DNA of 64,000 nucleotides from Dehalobacter restrictus DSM 9455 (GCF_000512895.1 NZ_CP007033.1:2467001-2531000); one strand, 5' to 3'; numbered from the stretch's first letter, positions 1 through 8,953 are shown. The notes: a model not told the origin generated them from the sequence alone. Numbers and translations: made by a program.

Positions 1-234
1 GATTTTCATACCGGCTGCAACGTCAGCCTGCCGGATGAGACGCGCAGTGTCCGCTGCTTCACTGGAATGATCAGCCGTTTGGGCACCGTAGCTTGAGTCT
101 GTCTGAGAATGATCGAGTGCATTGCCGGAAACTATTTTGGATCCCGTTACGACTGCTAAGGCAAATACGATGATTAAGATGGCGAGCAACGGTGTCTTGT
201 TTCGTCTGCGATAGTATCGTCTGGATTTCCTCAT
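1..234 (-). CDS. Membrane-anchored secreted protein, N-terminal fragment (truncated by window edge)
   Basis: Reading the minus strand from the ATG at 234 gives 78 codons that run off the window edge. The start has a GAAGGAG ribosome site a few bases upstream. The protein begins with a basic cluster (RKSRRYYRRRRNK type), then one hydrophobic segment at about residues 16-36, and then a Ser/Ala/Asp-rich extracytoplasmic linker. This is the layout of an uncleaved signal anchor for a surface or wall-active enzyme. The catalytic part lies outside the window, so the family cannot be named. It is divergent from typA. Confidence 0.6.
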   Translation of the reverse strand, partial: MRKSRRYYRRRNKTPLLAILIIVFALAVVTGSKIVSGNALDHSQTDSSYGAQTADHSSEAADTARLIRQADVAAGMKI

Positions 235-278
235 CGGGTCTGCTCCTTCATGATGTGTTTTATACTCGTCCACATGAA

Positions 279-307
279 ATTATATATTTCTCTGCCTATT
301 TAAGCAA
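279..307 (-). promoter_or_regulatory. Sigma-A-type promoter for the truncated membrane protein
   Basis: On the minus strand TTGCTT (307-302) is separated by 17 bases from a perfect TATAAT (284-279). It lies about 45 bases upstream of the ATG at 234. No transcript evidence is available. Confidence 0.5.
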
Positions 308-419
308 GTCTAGCCCATAAAATGCTGATTGCAGAATGCTGTTGAAACAGCTCCAATAAAATATGGACAAAATCTGATTACAGAATAAATAAAATAAAAA
401 TCAGGAAAAATAAATTAAT

Positions 420-447
420 TTGAAAAAAAGTTTAAACGTATTATAAT
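420..447 (+). promoter_or_regulatory. Sigma-A-type promoter for typA
   Basis: TTGAAA at 420-425 and TATAAT at 442-447 with a 16-base spacer. The predicted leader to the typA ATG at 588 is about 130 bases. The rest of the 353-base divergent spacer (235-587) is AT-rich, and I see no further gene in it. Confidence 0.5.
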
Positions 448-587
448 GTTAAAGGTTAAGTCCTCTTCACATGCAGGACGATTGGCAAGTATTACTTCTT
501 TAAGATTTCGATATGCAAATACCAATATTCTTATTTATGTTCTTACTTGTTAAGGAGAAAGAATTAGATTACGACAGGAGAAATTGA

Positions 588-2417
588 ATGTACGCTGACC
601 ATTTAAGAAATTTGGCAATTATTGCCCACGTCGATCATGGCAAGACAAGTCTCGTCGATGTCATGCTCAGACAAAGCGGAGCGTTTCGCTCCAATGAACA
701 AGTCGAAGAAAGAGTCATGGACTCCAATGATCTGGAGAAGGAACGCGGAATTACCATTCTGGCTAAGAATACTTCCGTAAACTGGCAGGGTGTCAAGATC
801 AATATTGTCGATACCCCTGGACATGCCGATTTTGGTGGAGAAGTCGAACGCGTCCTGAAAATGGTCGACGGTGTGCTTCTGGTTGTTGATGCGTTTGAAG
901 GCCCGATGCCTCAGACCAAATTTGTGCTTCGTAAGGCTTTGGAATTGGATTTGAAACCCATCGTCGTCATTAACAAAGTCGACCGGCCTGAAGCGCGTCC
1001 CTACGAAGTTGTCGATGAAGTTCTGGAGCTGTTTATGCAGCTGGGTGCGAGTGATGAACAACTTGATTTCCCAATTGTGTATACTTCGGCCCGTCAGGGA
1101 AATGCCGGTTATGAGCCTGGAGAAATGACTGAAGACTTGATCCCGTTATTTGAAACGATCTTAAAAGAAATTCCGCCCCCGGAATGCGATCCTGAAAGTC
1201 CGCTGCAAATGCTGGCAACAACACTCGACTATAACGATTACCTTGGCAAGATTGCTATCGGGCGTGTCTTTCGGGGCAAGCTGACTGCTAATACTCAAGT
1301 CGCTGTGATTAAAAGAGACGGATCGATCGAGAAAGTCAAAGTCGGTAAAGTATTTACCTTCCAGAACTTAGGCCGGGTTGATGTACTTGAAGCAAATGCC
1401 GGAGACATCGTAGCTATCAGCGGCATTCCCAATATCAATATCGGAGAAACCATAGCTGATCCGTTGAATCCGGAACCTCTTCCGATGATTGAAATTGACG
1501 AACCTACCCTGACCATGCTTTTCATGGTCAATACAGGTCCTTTTGCCGGAACAGAAGGAAAACATATCACGTCCCGCAAGCTCAGGGAAAGACTGTTCAA
1601 AGAGATTGAAACAAATGTTAGTCTCCGCGTGGAAGAAACTGAAAACATGGACTGTTTTCAGGTATCAGGACGCGGAGAACTGCACCTGTCCATCCTGATT
1701 GAAAATATGCGAAGAGAAGGCTTCGAACTGATGGTCTCGAAACCGGAAGTCATTCTGAAGGAGATTGACGGTGTCAAATGCGAGCCATTTGAGCATCTGA
1801 CTTGTGATATTCCTGATTCGTGCACCGGCACCGTGATTGAAATGCTTGGCACCCGTAAAGCTGAGATGCAGAACATGGTCAACATGTCCGGTGGAGTTAC
1901 ACGCCTGGAGTTTTTGATTCCGGCACGCGGATTGATCGGCTTCAGGGGGGACTATCTTACCGAAACCCGCGGGGAAGGAATCATGGCTCATGTCTTCCAT
2001 TCCTATCAACCGTATAAGGGAGATATTCAAGGCCGCAACCGGGGAGTCCTGGTCGCTTCAGATCCGGGAGAATCCACCGCTTATGCGTTGTTTCAGCTGC
2101 AGGACCGCGGCAGAATGTTTATTGATCCCGGAACCAAAGTCTATGAAGGTATGATTGTCGGTCAAAGCAACCGCGAACAGGATATTGATATTAACATTGC
2201 CCGCAAAAAGCAGTTGACCAACATGCGCTCCAGCGGAGCCGATGAAAGCCTGAGACTGGAACCGGCCAAATTGCTCGGTCTGGAAGAAGCCCTGGAATAT
2301 ATCAATGATGATGAATATGTAGAAATTACACCCATCAACGTTCGCCTGCGCAAAAGATTTTTAGACAAAAACACCCGCACCCGTTATGAAAAACAAAAAA
2401 ATATGAGCGGAATCTAA
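588..2417 (+). CDS. typA: Ribosome-associated GTPase TypA/BipA
   Basis: A translational GTPase of the elongation-factor superfamily that binds the 70S ribosome and helps 50S assembly and stress adaptation. At 609 residues it has normal family length. The G domain is intact: G1 [10 protein letters not shown] near residue 14, the switch I region ERGITI, G3 [12 protein letters not shown] near residue 76 and G4 NKVDR near residue 130. Beta-barrel, EF-G-like domains III and V and the TypA-specific C-terminal domain follow (ending [11 protein letters not shown]). The ATG is preceded by GACAGGAGAAATTGA. It is monocistronic: a strong terminator follows at 2451. Confidence 0.97.
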   Translation: MYADHLRNLAIIAHVDHGKTSLVDVMLRQSGAFRSNEQVEERVMDSNDLEKERGITILAKNTSVNWQGVKINIVDTPGHADFGGEVERVLKMVDGVLLVVDAFEGPMPQTKFVLRKALELDLKPIVVINKVDRPEARPYEVVDEVLELFMQLGASDEQLDFPIVYTSARQGNAGYEPGEMTEDLIPLFETILKEIPPPECDPESPLQMLATTLDYNDYLGKIAIGRVFRGKLTANTQVAVIKRDGSIEKVKVGKVFTFQNLGRVDVLEANAGDIVAISGIPNINIGETIADPLNPEPLPMIEIDEPTLTMLFMVNTGPFAGTEGKHITSRKLRERLFKEIETNVSLRVEETENMDCFQVSGRGELHLSILIENMRREGFELMVSKPEVILKEIDGVKCEPFEHLTCDIPDSCTGTVIEMLGTRKAEMQNMVNMSGGVTRLEFLIPARGLIGFRGDYLTETRGEGIMAHVFHSYQPYKGDIQGRNRGVLVASDPGESTAYALFQLQDRGRMFIDPGTKVYEGMIVGQSNREQDIDINIARKKQLTNMRSSGADESLRLEPAKLLGLEEALEYINDDEYVEITPINVRLRKRFLDKNTRTRYEKQKNMSGI

Positions 2418-2450
2418 TCCTCAAATCAGAAATCAGAACATCTAATAACG

Positions 2451-2512
2451 AAAAAGCCTGAGCGAGAATCCTAAATCCCCTTTCCGGATGATTCTTGCAT
2501 CAGGCTTTTTTG
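2451..2512 (+). terminator. Rho-independent terminator of typA
   Basis: AAAAAGCCTGA (2451-2461) pairs with TCAGGCTTTTT (2500-2510), with extra inner pairing between GAGAATC and GATTCTTGC, followed by a T-run. The symmetric A/T flanks could let it act in both directions. Confidence 0.85.
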
Positions 2513-2617
2513 TTTTTTAATTTTTAACCTGGTCATCATTAACCAGGCACATATTATTTCATTTTACCATAATATGGAATGTAAAAGGACAAATTTTAAA
2601 AAATCAGGTGATCTATA

Positions 2618-2932
2618 ATGGTTTTTGAGCTTCTGCTAGCTTTAAGCCTTCGTTTTTTTCTATTTGACTTTGTCTTATTTAAAAAGATCAGAGATGCCCT
2701 TAGGCAGAAAGGCTATTTTTTTCGCAAGCTGTTTGGCTGCCCGTTCTGCCAGGGCTTCTGGTGCGGTTTAGCTATTTTCTTATATTACCATTCACTTCAG
2801 CCTGACTTGCAGCAGTTCATTGCATTCTTGGGCTTCGGTTTTGTCTCTGCTTACCTGGGTCTTATCTCTGCCGTCCTCATTGACCCTCTTATTCAAAGGT
2901 ATGAGCGGAATACCGGTATACCGCTTCAGTAG
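2618..2932 (+). CDS. Small membrane protein, DUF1360-like
   Basis: A 104-residue hydrophobic protein with two or three membrane segments (about residues 1-20, 47-60 and 66-88). It carries a CPFCQGFWCG motif at about residues 41-50. A Cys-x-x-Cys followed by Trp after a first helix is typical of DUF1360 proteins such as the Bacillus sporulation protein YjcA. The ATG follows AGGTGATCTATA. No function is known. The assignment rests on the Cys/Trp motif and size only. It stands alone between typA and a convergent DUF1540 gene. Confidence 0.65.
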   Translation: MVFELLLALSLRFFLFDFVLFKKIRDALRQKGYFFRKLFGCPFCQGFWCGLAIFLYYHSLQPDLQQFIAFLGFGFVSAYLGLISAVLIDPLIQRYERNTGIPLQ

Positions 2933-2990
2933 AGCAGAAAATCAATAATAAGAGAGAATAATTATCATTGAAACGAAGGTAACAAGAAGA

Positions 2991-3014
2991 GAAAAAGAGG
3001 GGATAAATCCCCCC
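2991..3014 (-). terminator. Terminator of the DUF1540 gene
   Basis: On the minus strand GGGGGAT and ATCCCC form a tight hairpin followed by TCTTTTTC. It begins just 3' of the stop codon at 3028. Confidence 0.75.
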
Positions 3015-3027
3015 TACGTTTTCCCTG

Positions 3028-3195
3028 TTATTCTTTGCTAAAGGTCGCACAGTCGGTCTGTTCGGAGTTGCCTGCATTCCGAGGCTGCACTTCGATTTTT
3101 TCAGCTGTGCAGTGATCCCCATTCATATAATAATAACAGGTATTGACCATACATCTAATTCCGGTGTTAGGTCCTTGCATCTTCTTGGCTTTCAT
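3028..3195 (-). CDS. DUF1540 small cysteine-rich protein
   Basis: A 55-residue protein read from the ATG at 3195, preceded by GGAGGTATTTTTGCG. It shows the DUF1540 pattern: IRCMVNTCYYYMNGDHCTA at residues 13-31, then KIEV and a C-terminal TDCATF. The four cysteines, spaced Cys-x4-Cys-x8-Cys then a distal Cys, suggest a small metal-binding fold. The function of the family is not known; it is common in anaerobic spore-formers. The gene has its own terminator and is convergent with the DUF1360-like gene. Confidence 0.85.
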   Translation of the reverse strand: MKAKKMQGPNTGIRCMVNTCYYYMNGDHCTAEKIEVQPRNAGNSEQTDCATFSKE

Positions 3196-3295
3196 CGCAA
3201 AAATACCTCCGTTTTAATATTTTCGTTTTATTATGGACCGCTGAAAAGAAAATATTCTGTGGCCGGAAAGGTAAATTCTGTGCTTAATTTTTATG

Positions 3296-3323
3296 TAAAA
3301 AAAACCTGACATTTCATCAGGTT
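3296..3323 (-). terminator. Terminator overlapping the GIY-YIG stop codon
   Basis: On the minus strand AACCTGA (3323-3317) pairs with TCAGGTT (3309-3303) and is followed by eight T. The stop codon of the GIY-YIG gene lies inside the stem. Confidence 0.75.
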
Positions 3324-3577
3324 ATTTGATCCGACTTGCTTTGGGCAATCAGCTGATATTTTTGTTCCCGGGTTAATTGTTTGATACTGTATTCCTTTTG
3401 AAATGCTTCCGGTTTGGATGCCACCTGTTCCAGATATTTGAGGACAACAGGAAACCGTGACCGGGTATATTTTGCACCCTTACCCCTGTTATGGGCTGTC
3501 AGCCTCTTCTCTATGTCCACAGTCCAACCCGTATACAGTGTCCCATCTTTGCATTCTACAATATAAACATAAAACAA
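3317..3577 (-). CDS. GIY-YIG domain nuclease-like protein (YhbQ/YazA type)
   Basis: A single-domain member of the UvrC/intron-endonuclease fold. The core YVYIVECKDGTLYTGWT is at the N-terminus (the GIY and YIG positions are YIV and YTG), followed by RLTAHNRGKGAKYTRSRFPV and a conserved Glu in LEQVASKPEAFQKE. I prefer the TTG start at 3577 (86 residues, normal family length). It sits directly before the domain and has GGGGG eight bases upstream; an ATG at 3643 would add an atypical hydrophobic extension. The cellular role of these stand-alone proteins is not settled. Confidence 0.8.
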   Translation of the reverse strand: MFYVYIVECKDGTLYTGWTVDIEKRLTAHNRGKGAKYTRSRFPVVLKYLEQVASKPEAFQKEYSIKQLTREQKYQLIAQSKSDQIT

Positions 3578-3692
3578 TCCGGAAGCCCCCAAAAAGAAAA
3601 AGATACGCATGCTATCTAAAGCTTCAAAATTTAAGCTTAACAAAACAGTTAAGTTGATTTAATCTGGCTCAGTTGGCTCAGCAACTTAGAAC

Positions 3693-4625
3693 TCAGTCCG
3701 ACTCAGCCAATTGTCCAAGGTCGAAAGGCGTCTGCTGGTATACATAGTAGTTCAGCCAATTTAAAAGCAGTAAATTGGCATGTCCTCTCCAGGTGACCTG
3801 AGGCATTCCCTTCGGATCATCATTAGGAAAGTAATTATTGGGGACCGCGATATCCAGGCCTTTATTCACATCCCGATCATACTCGGTTTTCAGCGTAAGC
3901 GCATCATACTCGGGATGGCCGGTAACAAAAAGATGTCGGCCATGCTTCCCGGCGACCATATAGACACCAGCGTCATCCGATGTTGCCAGGACTTCCAGTT
4001 CCGGATGCTTTTCAATGTCTTCGATCCGGACTTCCGTATGTCGGGAGTGCGGTGCATTGAATACTTCGTCAAACCCCCGCAGAAAATTATTGTTGTTGTT
4101 ATGATTGATAATCTTATGGTTGAATATCCCAAACATTTTACTGTCAAGCGGATATTTCGGAATCCCATAATGATAGTATAATCCCGCCTGGGCTCCCCAG
4201 CAGACATGTATGGTTGAATAAACGTTGGTAAGGCTCCACTTCATGATCTGTTTGAGTTCATCCCAGTAGTCTACATCTTCAAATTCCAGATTTTCGACCG
4301 GTGCACCGGTGATAATCAGACCATCAAATTTCTGGTCTTTCACTTCATCAAAAGAGCTGTAGAACCTGCTTAAATGCTCTTCCGAAGTATTTGCAGGCTT
4401 ATGCGTCCAAGTGTAGAGCAGTGTTATCTCTATTTGCAGAGGTGAGTTGCTCATCAAGCGTAAATACTGCGTTTCGGTAACGATTTTGGTAGGCATTAAA
4501 TTAAGCAGTGCTATTCTTAAAGGACGAATATCCTGGTGCTGTGCCCGGTCTTCACCCATAATAAATATATTTTCATTCTCCAGGATTTCTTTTGCCGGTA
4601 AATCGTCCGGAATTTTGATCGGCAT
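3693..4625 (-). CDS. metA: Homoserine O-acetyltransferase, MetA type
   Basis: Acylates homoserine at the start of methionine synthesis. It has 310 residues of the MetA (class-I amidotransferase-like) family, not the MetX alpha/beta hydrolase family. The acyl-cysteine is C142 in [16 protein letters not shown], and the His/Glu partners lie in the VTGHPEYD segment near residue 235. Residue 111 is Glu ([10 protein letters not shown]). In characterised MetA enzymes Glu at this position goes with acetyl-CoA rather than succinyl-CoA use, so the product is probably O-acetylhomoserine. That fits the two MetY sulfhydrylases encoded nearby. The ATG follows GAGGAGGAAAGCT. I see no SAM riboswitch upstream. 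Confidence 0.95.
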   Translation of the reverse strand: MPIKIPDDLPAKEILENENIFIMGEDRAQHQDIRPLRIALLNLMPTKIVTETQYLRLMSNSPLQIEITLLYTWTHKPANTSEEHLSRFYSSFDEVKDQKFDGLIITGAPVENLEFEDVDYWDELKQIMKWSLTNVYSTIHVCWGAQAGLYYHYGIPKYPLDSKMFGIFNHKIINHNNNNNFLRGFDEVFNAPHSRHTEVRIEDIEKHPELEVLATSDDAGVYMVAGKHGRHLFVTGHPEYDALTLKTEYDRDVNKGLDIAVPNNYFPNDDPKGMPQVTWRGHANLLLLNWLNYYVYQQTPFDLGQLAESD

Positions 4626-4760
4626 TAGCTTTCCTCCTCAAGTTCAGTGTCAACAGTATTTGCTCAATTGCATGCTCCAATAGAACAGTATAACCTATTT
4701 TTACTGAGAATGCCATATCTTCAAAAGGCCTTGTCTTATAATGAAAAACTGGCATTTCAT

Positions 4761-5954
4761 TTAAGACAGACGGTTTTTAAAATCCTCATAGCCGAAGCTA
4801 CGGACAGTCTCAATGGTACCGTCAGCCTTGTTCAGGACAATATCCGGCAGCCGTATCCCATTGAATGTATTGTTTTTGACCATGGAGTAAATCGCCATAT
4901 CACAGAAGACAAGACGGTCTCCGGGATTTAAGGCCCGATCAAATGAATAATCCCCAATGATATCACCGGCCAGGCAGGTTGGCCCCCCAAGACGGTACGT
5001 AGTTTTCTTTTCTCCGGGCTGCCCTGAGCCAACTATCCGGGGACGGTACGGAACTTCCAGTACATCCGGCATATGGCAGGCAGCTGAAGCATCCAGGATA
5101 GCAATGTTCATACCGTTATGCAGCGTATCCAGCACGGATGAGACCAAAAAACCGGCATTCAGCGCGACCGCTTCGCCAGGTTCCAGGTACACGGTAATGC
5201 CATAGGTTTCCCGCAGACGCTTGATGGTCCGAATCAGAAGCTCCCGATCGTAATCTTCACGTGTAATGTGGTGCCCCCCACCAAGATTCAGCCATTTCAT
5301 CCCAGGCAAGAACTGACCGAACGACTTCTCAAAGGCTTCAACCGTTGTCACCAGCGCATCGGCATTTTGTTCGCACAGTGTATGCAGATGCAGTCCGGAA
5401 AGGCCTTTGAGCCGATCCTGCTTAAAGTTTGCCCTGGTCACACCGAGTCTGGAATAGGGTCCGCAGGGATCATACATGCCATGACCTTCCTGGGTGGAAC
5501 ATTCCGGGTTGATCCGCAGGCCGCATTCTGCCCCTGCGGCAAGCGCTCGCTTACCAAACTTATCCCACTGAGAAAAGCTATTGAATATGATATGATCGGA
5601 TACAGTCAAGATTTCATCAAATTCATCCTCCCGGTAAGCCGGGCTGAAAATATGCACTTCTTTGCCAAATTCTTCACGGCCAAGCTTCGCCTCGTACAAG
5701 CCGCTGGCTGTTGTTCCGCATAAATATTGAGCAATCAAAGGGTATACCCGGAACATTGAAAACGCCTTCTGGGCGAGCAGAATTTTTGCTCCGCTCTGTT
5801 CCTGAACGTCTTGTAAAATCTTTAAATTTGATATTAACAGATTCTCATCAACCACATAGCTCGGAGTCGGAACACGGTCAAACCAGTTCTCCGCATTTTC
5901 TGCTTCTACAGCCTTCTGCTCCTCAATATTCTGTTTTCTTGTGTATGGATCCAT
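4761..5954 (-). CDS. nspC: Carboxynorspermidine decarboxylase
   Basis: A PLP-dependent alanine-racemase-fold decarboxylase that makes norspermidine or spermidine from the carboxylated precursor. The motifs TPSYVVDENLL (N-terminal barrel entry), LLAQKAFSMF (PLP lysine), LNLGGGHHITREDYD and LEPGEAVALNAGFLV mark the family. I chose the ATG at 5954 because GGGAG lies eight bases upstream (397 residues). An upstream ATG at 5969 overlaps the TGA of the preceding synthase gene as TGATG. Translational coupling with the synthase gene is therefore likely, and the two enzymes act in sequence. Confidence 0.92.
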   Translation of the reverse strand: MDPYTRKQNIEEQKAVEAENAENWFDRVPTPSYVVDENLLISNLKILQDVQEQSGAKILLAQKAFSMFRVYPLIAQYLCGTTASGLYEAKLGREEFGKEVHIFSPAYREDEFDEILTVSDHIIFNSFSQWDKFGKRALAAGAECGLRINPECSTQEGHGMYDPCGPYSRLGVTRANFKQDRLKGLSGLHLHTLCEQNADALVTTVEAFEKSFGQFLPGMKWLNLGGGHHITREDYDRELLIRTIKRLRETYGITVYLEPGEAVALNAGFLVSSVLDTLHNGMNIAILDASAACHMPDVLEVPYRPRIVGSGQPGEKKTTYRLGGPTCLAGDIIGDYSFDRALNPGDRLVFCDMAIYSMVKNNTFNGIRLPDIVLNKADGTIETVRSFGYEDFKNRLS

Positions 5955-5968
5955 TATTGCGTCTCCCA

Positions 5969-7168
5969 TCAGGGTACCAGCACCGGATTGAAGTCCTCTT
6001 CCCAGGGCAGACCCCACTTATTGAGTGCTTCCATAAAAGGATCGGGATCAAACTCTTCCATATTATAAACACCAGGTTTCGCCCAGGTACCATTCATAAC
6101 CAACATCGCCCCGATCATCGCCGGCACGCCGGTGGTATAGCTGATGGCTTGGCTTCCTACTTCTCGATAGCACTCCTCATGATCGCAGATGTTATACAGA
6201 TAGTAGGTTTTTTCCTTGCCGTCTTTAATTCCCTTGAAAATGCAGCCAATATTGGTTTTGCCCTTGGTACGCGGACCAAGGGAAGCCGGATCCGGCAGGA
6301 CAGCTTTTAAGAACTGCAAAGGGATGATTTCCATTCCATTATAATTAATAGGCTCAATGCTCGTCATACCAACGTTCTCGAGACATTTCAGATGTGTCAG
6401 GTAGCTTTGTCCGAAAGTCATAAAGAAACGGATGCGTTTGATGCCTTTAATATTCAGCGCCAGACTTTCCAATTCCTCGTGGTGCAGCAGGTACATATCC
6501 TTGACGCCGACACCCTTGAAATTGTACTCCCTTTTGATTTCCATCGGCTCGGTTTCCACCCAGTGGCCGTTTTCCCAGTAGCTTCCTTTGGCCGTGACTT
6601 CGCGGATATTAATCTCAGGGTTAAAGTTCGTCGCAAACGGATAACCGTGGTCACCGCCATTGCAGTCCAAAATATCAATTTCATGTATCTCATCAAAGTG
6701 GTGCTTTAATGCGTAGGCACTGAATACACTGGTGACCCCCGGGTCAAAACCTGAACCGAGCAGTGCGGTAATTCTGGCTTCTTTAAATTTCTCCCGGTAT
6801 TCCCACTGCCACTTGTATTCAAAATGAGCAGTATCTTCAGGCTCATAATTGGCGGTATCAACATAACTGGTCTTGGTGGCCAGACAGGCATCCATAATAT
6901 GCAGGTCCTGATACGGCAAAGCCAGATTCAGTACAACGTCAGGCTTCTCTTTGTTGATTAGTGCGATCAGTTCTTCCACGTTGTCAGCATCTACCTGGGC
7001 CGTTGTAATTTTGGTTTTACCTCCGCCCAGTTTTTCCGCTAAAGCATCACATTTCGATTTCGTACGGCTGGCAATACACAATTCTCCGAATACCTCTGAA
7101 TTCTGACAGATCTTGTGAATTGCCACACCGGCGACGCCGCCGCAGCCGATAACGAGTACTTTTCCCAT
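5969..7168 (-). CDS. Carboxynorspermidine synthase (saccharopine dehydrogenase-like)
   Basis: Condenses a diamine with aspartate semialdehyde and reduces the product to carboxy(nor)spermidine. It has 399 residues. The N-terminal Rossmann fold GKVLVIGCGGVAGVAIHK is followed by ASRTKSKCDAL, a VLNLALPYQDLHIMDACL segment and GSGFDPGVTSVFSAYA, typical of the Lys9/carboxynorspermidine synthase family. The ATG at 7168 is preceded by GGAGGAAAATGTT; the longer open frame up to 7279 has no ribosome site. It has its own promoter at 7240-7268, just downstream of the terminator of the upstream RNA. Confidence 0.92.
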   Translation of the reverse strand: MGKVLVIGCGGVAGVAIHKICQNSEVFGELCIASRTKSKCDALAEKLGGGKTKITTAQVDADNVEELIALINKEKPDVVLNLALPYQDLHIMDACLATKTSYVDTANYEPEDTAHFEYKWQWEYREKFKEARITALLGSGFDPGVTSVFSAYALKHHFDEIHEIDILDCNGGDHGYPFATNFNPEINIREVTAKGSYWENGHWVETEPMEIKREYNFKGVGVKDMYLLHHEELESLALNIKGIKRIRFFMTFGQSYLTHLKCLENVGMTSIEPINYNGMEIIPLQFLKAVLPDPASLGPRTKGKTNIGCIFKGIKDGKEKTYYLYNICDHEECYREVGSQAISYTTGVPAMIGAMLVMNGTWAKPGVYNMEEFDPDPFMEALNKWGLPWEEDFNPVLVP

Positions 7169-7239
7169 AACATTTTCCTCCAATCGCTGAAATAATTTTT
7201 GCTGTAAGTTCCTGACTTTCATCCCTCTACTGATCATGA

Positions 7240-7268
7240 AACATAAAACTTCGCAGACATTTTGACAA
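7240..7268 (-). promoter_or_regulatory. Promoter of the carboxynorspermidine operon
   Basis: On the minus strand TTGTCA (7268-7263) and TATGTT (7245-7240) with a 17-base spacer, placed directly after the T-run of the upstream RNA terminator. This argues that the upstream RNA and this operon are separate transcription units. Confidence 0.55.
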
Positions 7269-7270
7269 AT

Positions 7271-7676
7271 AAAAAACACTTAAGGAGGCGGTACTGCAAA
7301 ACAGGGCAGTACACCACACCTAAGCGCGACGATCATGAAAAACTTGTTTATTTGGCTCTATTTACGTCAAGGGCGAAGGCCCTTTCCATTTAGAGTTATT
7401 TATTCAGCTTTCGAGGTTTCAGAGTCTATATAGCAAGGAATTACTTTTACTACTCTTATTGATCGTTTCACAAGTGTGATGTGCAGCGGATTTGCACACG
7501 GCTATGAATTAGCCAACTCATAACGTTTCGAGCCGCCCCGGCTCAATCAATAAGGCAACAAAGTTGCCAACTTCGGCTTTTGACCCGGCTGTCCGTATGG
7601 CCTTGGTCCTCTATAGCTTCTACAGAGAACGGTCAAAAAATTCTTTGCTGAAAAGGCTCTACTGCCTCTTTTCGCA
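7271..7676 (-). ncRNA. Candidate structured noncoding RNA of about 400 nt, family not recognised
   Basis: This 400-base spacer has no credible reading frame but carries a perfect-looking promoter (7683-7711) and ends in a 19-bp hairpin (7279-7297 with 7306-7324) plus TTTTTT. From the 5' end it can fold as a GAAAAG(A)GGC/GCCUUUUC hairpin, then a UUUUGACC/GGGUCAAAA helix enclosing an 11-bp stem and a small GGC/GCC stem. Next comes a CUUAUUGAU/AUCAAUAAG helix enclosing a GAGCCG/CGGCUC hairpin and two further stems, then an AAAGGG-CUUCG-type hairpin before the terminator. I do not find RNase P, tmRNA, SRP, 6S, T-box, glmS, lysine, SAM, cobalamin or intron signatures. An independent trans-acting RNA is my reading. 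Confidence 0.7.
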
Positions 7677-7682
7677 ACTGAA

Positions 7683-7711
7683 ATTATATCTAATATTTCG
7701 AGATATTTCAA
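7683..7711 (-). promoter_or_regulatory. Consensus promoter of the orphan RNA
   Basis: On the minus strand TTGAAA (7711-7706), a 17-base spacer and a perfect TATAAT (7688-7683). Transcription should begin near 7676. It is among the best promoters in the window. Confidence 0.7.
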
Positions 7712-7776
7712 TAGTTTTTATAAATTAGTTTTAATAAGCTTCATTTTCATTTTTTTCATTGTTTTCTTTTAAGATC

Positions 7777-8898
7777 TTACTTTTGAATTTCACGTACTTC
7801 TCTCATAGCGGTAAAACCTTTGGATTGTAAAGCTGATCGGATCGCACCGCCGCCCAGGACATGATCTCCGTCATAAAACACGACCGCCTGCCCGGGAGTT
7901 ACCGCTCGCTGTTTTTCTGTGAAGGCCACCTCGGCTGTTCCATCGTGCAACAAATTGACCGCTGCAGAGACTTTTGGTGCATTGTATCTGATCTTAACCG
8001 ATATGTTTTGTAGGAGTTCAGGAGACACAGAGGAAATCAAATGCACATTTTCTGCAAGCAGACCTGAGCTGAATAGTTCTTCTTTTCTTCCGACCCGGAC
8101 TGTATTGGTTTCAGCATCGATCGCTGTCACGTAAACAGGGAAACCGAGGGCGAGTCCGAGTCCCTTATGCTGTCCAACCGTATAGTGGTAAATCCCTTTA
8201 TGCTGCCCAATCAAATTCCCCTCAGCATCAATAATATTGCCTTGTCCAATATCCTGAAGTTGACGGTACATCTCAATAAAATCCCCCGCTGTCCCTTCAA
8301 CAAAACAGATATCCTGGCTTTCCGCTTTTTGCGCGACAGCAAGCCCTTCCCTGCTGGCAATTTGCCTGACATCCGCTTTGCAGTATTTTCCCAGCGGAAA
8401 AAGTGTATAGGTAAGCTGATCCTGGGTCAGATGGTAGAGTGCATAGCTCTGGTCTTTCGTTTCGTCGATCCCGGTTTTTAACACCCACTGCTGTGTTTTG
8501 TCGTCGTATTCTTTCCTTACATAGTGACCGGTTGCAATGAAATCTGCACCCAGACCACGGGCTTTCTGCAGCAAAGCATCAAATTTCAAATGCCTGTTGC
8601 ATTCGATGCATGGGTTGGGCGTTCTGCCCCGGAGGTATTCATTGCAGAAATGGTCAATCACCTTGTCTTCAAACTCCTGCCTGAAATTCATCACGTAATA
8701 CGGAATTTCAAGCTTCCAGGCTACCCTGCGGGCATCGTTAACTGCCTCCAGACTGCAGCATGCCTTGGCCTTGTCCTCGGATTGCGGCCAGATCTGCATG
8801 GTAACACCGATAACACGGTAGCCCTCCCGTTTTAACAACAAAGCGGCGACGGAGCTGTCCACTCCGCCGCTCATGGCAACAACCACAGTTTTCTTCAT
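7777..8898 (-). CDS. mnmA: tRNA-specific 2-thiouridylase
   Basis: Thiolates U34 of Lys, Glu and Gln tRNAs, using sulfur relayed from a cysteine desulfurase. It has 373 residues. The PP-loop AMSGGVDSSVAALLL is at the N-terminus; the catalytic cysteine pair lies in TPNPCIECNRHLKFD near residue 100 and in ESQDICFVEG near residue 200. The C-terminal barrel ends in VFYDGDHVLGGGAI. The gene lies 55 bases downstream of metY and may be transcribed with the cysK-pdxS-metY operon. The usual adjacent iscS is missing here. Confidence 0.97.
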   Translation of the reverse strand: MKKTVVVAMSGGVDSSVAALLLKREGYRVIGVTMQIWPQSEDKAKACCSLEAVNDARRVAWKLEIPYYVMNFRQEFEDKVIDHFCNEYLRGRTPNPCIECNRHLKFDALLQKARGLGADFIATGHYVRKEYDDKTQQWVLKTGIDETKDQSYALYHLTQDQLTYTLFPLGKYCKADVRQIASREGLAVAQKAESQDICFVEGTAGDFIEMYRQLQDIGQGNIIDAEGNLIGQHKGIYHYTVGQHKGLGLALGFPVYVTAIDAETNTVRVGRKEELFSSGLLAENVHLISSVSPELLQNISVKIRYNAPKVSAAVNLLHDGTAEVAFTEKQRAVTPGQAVVFYDGDHVLGGGAIRSALQSKGFTAMREVREIQK

Positions 8899-8953
8899 AA
8901 CATTCTCCTGCCGTTGTTATTCTTCTCAAAACTTAATATTTTAAATTCACTGA

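Noticed and set aside
603-1061. Long antisense open frames inside typA
   Set aside because: They mirror the codon pattern of a conserved gene, have no ribosome sites and no family resemblance.
4626-4760. SAM riboswitch or S-box leader before metA
   Set aside because: The 135-base upstream region has no S-box helices or terminator; only a good ribosome site is visible.
7271-7711. RNase P RNA, tmRNA or a large riboswitch
   Set aside because: The RNase P core GAGGAAAGUC, a tmRNA tag frame with T-arm and CCA end, and lysine, SAM, cobalamin and T-box consensus boxes were looked for and not found.
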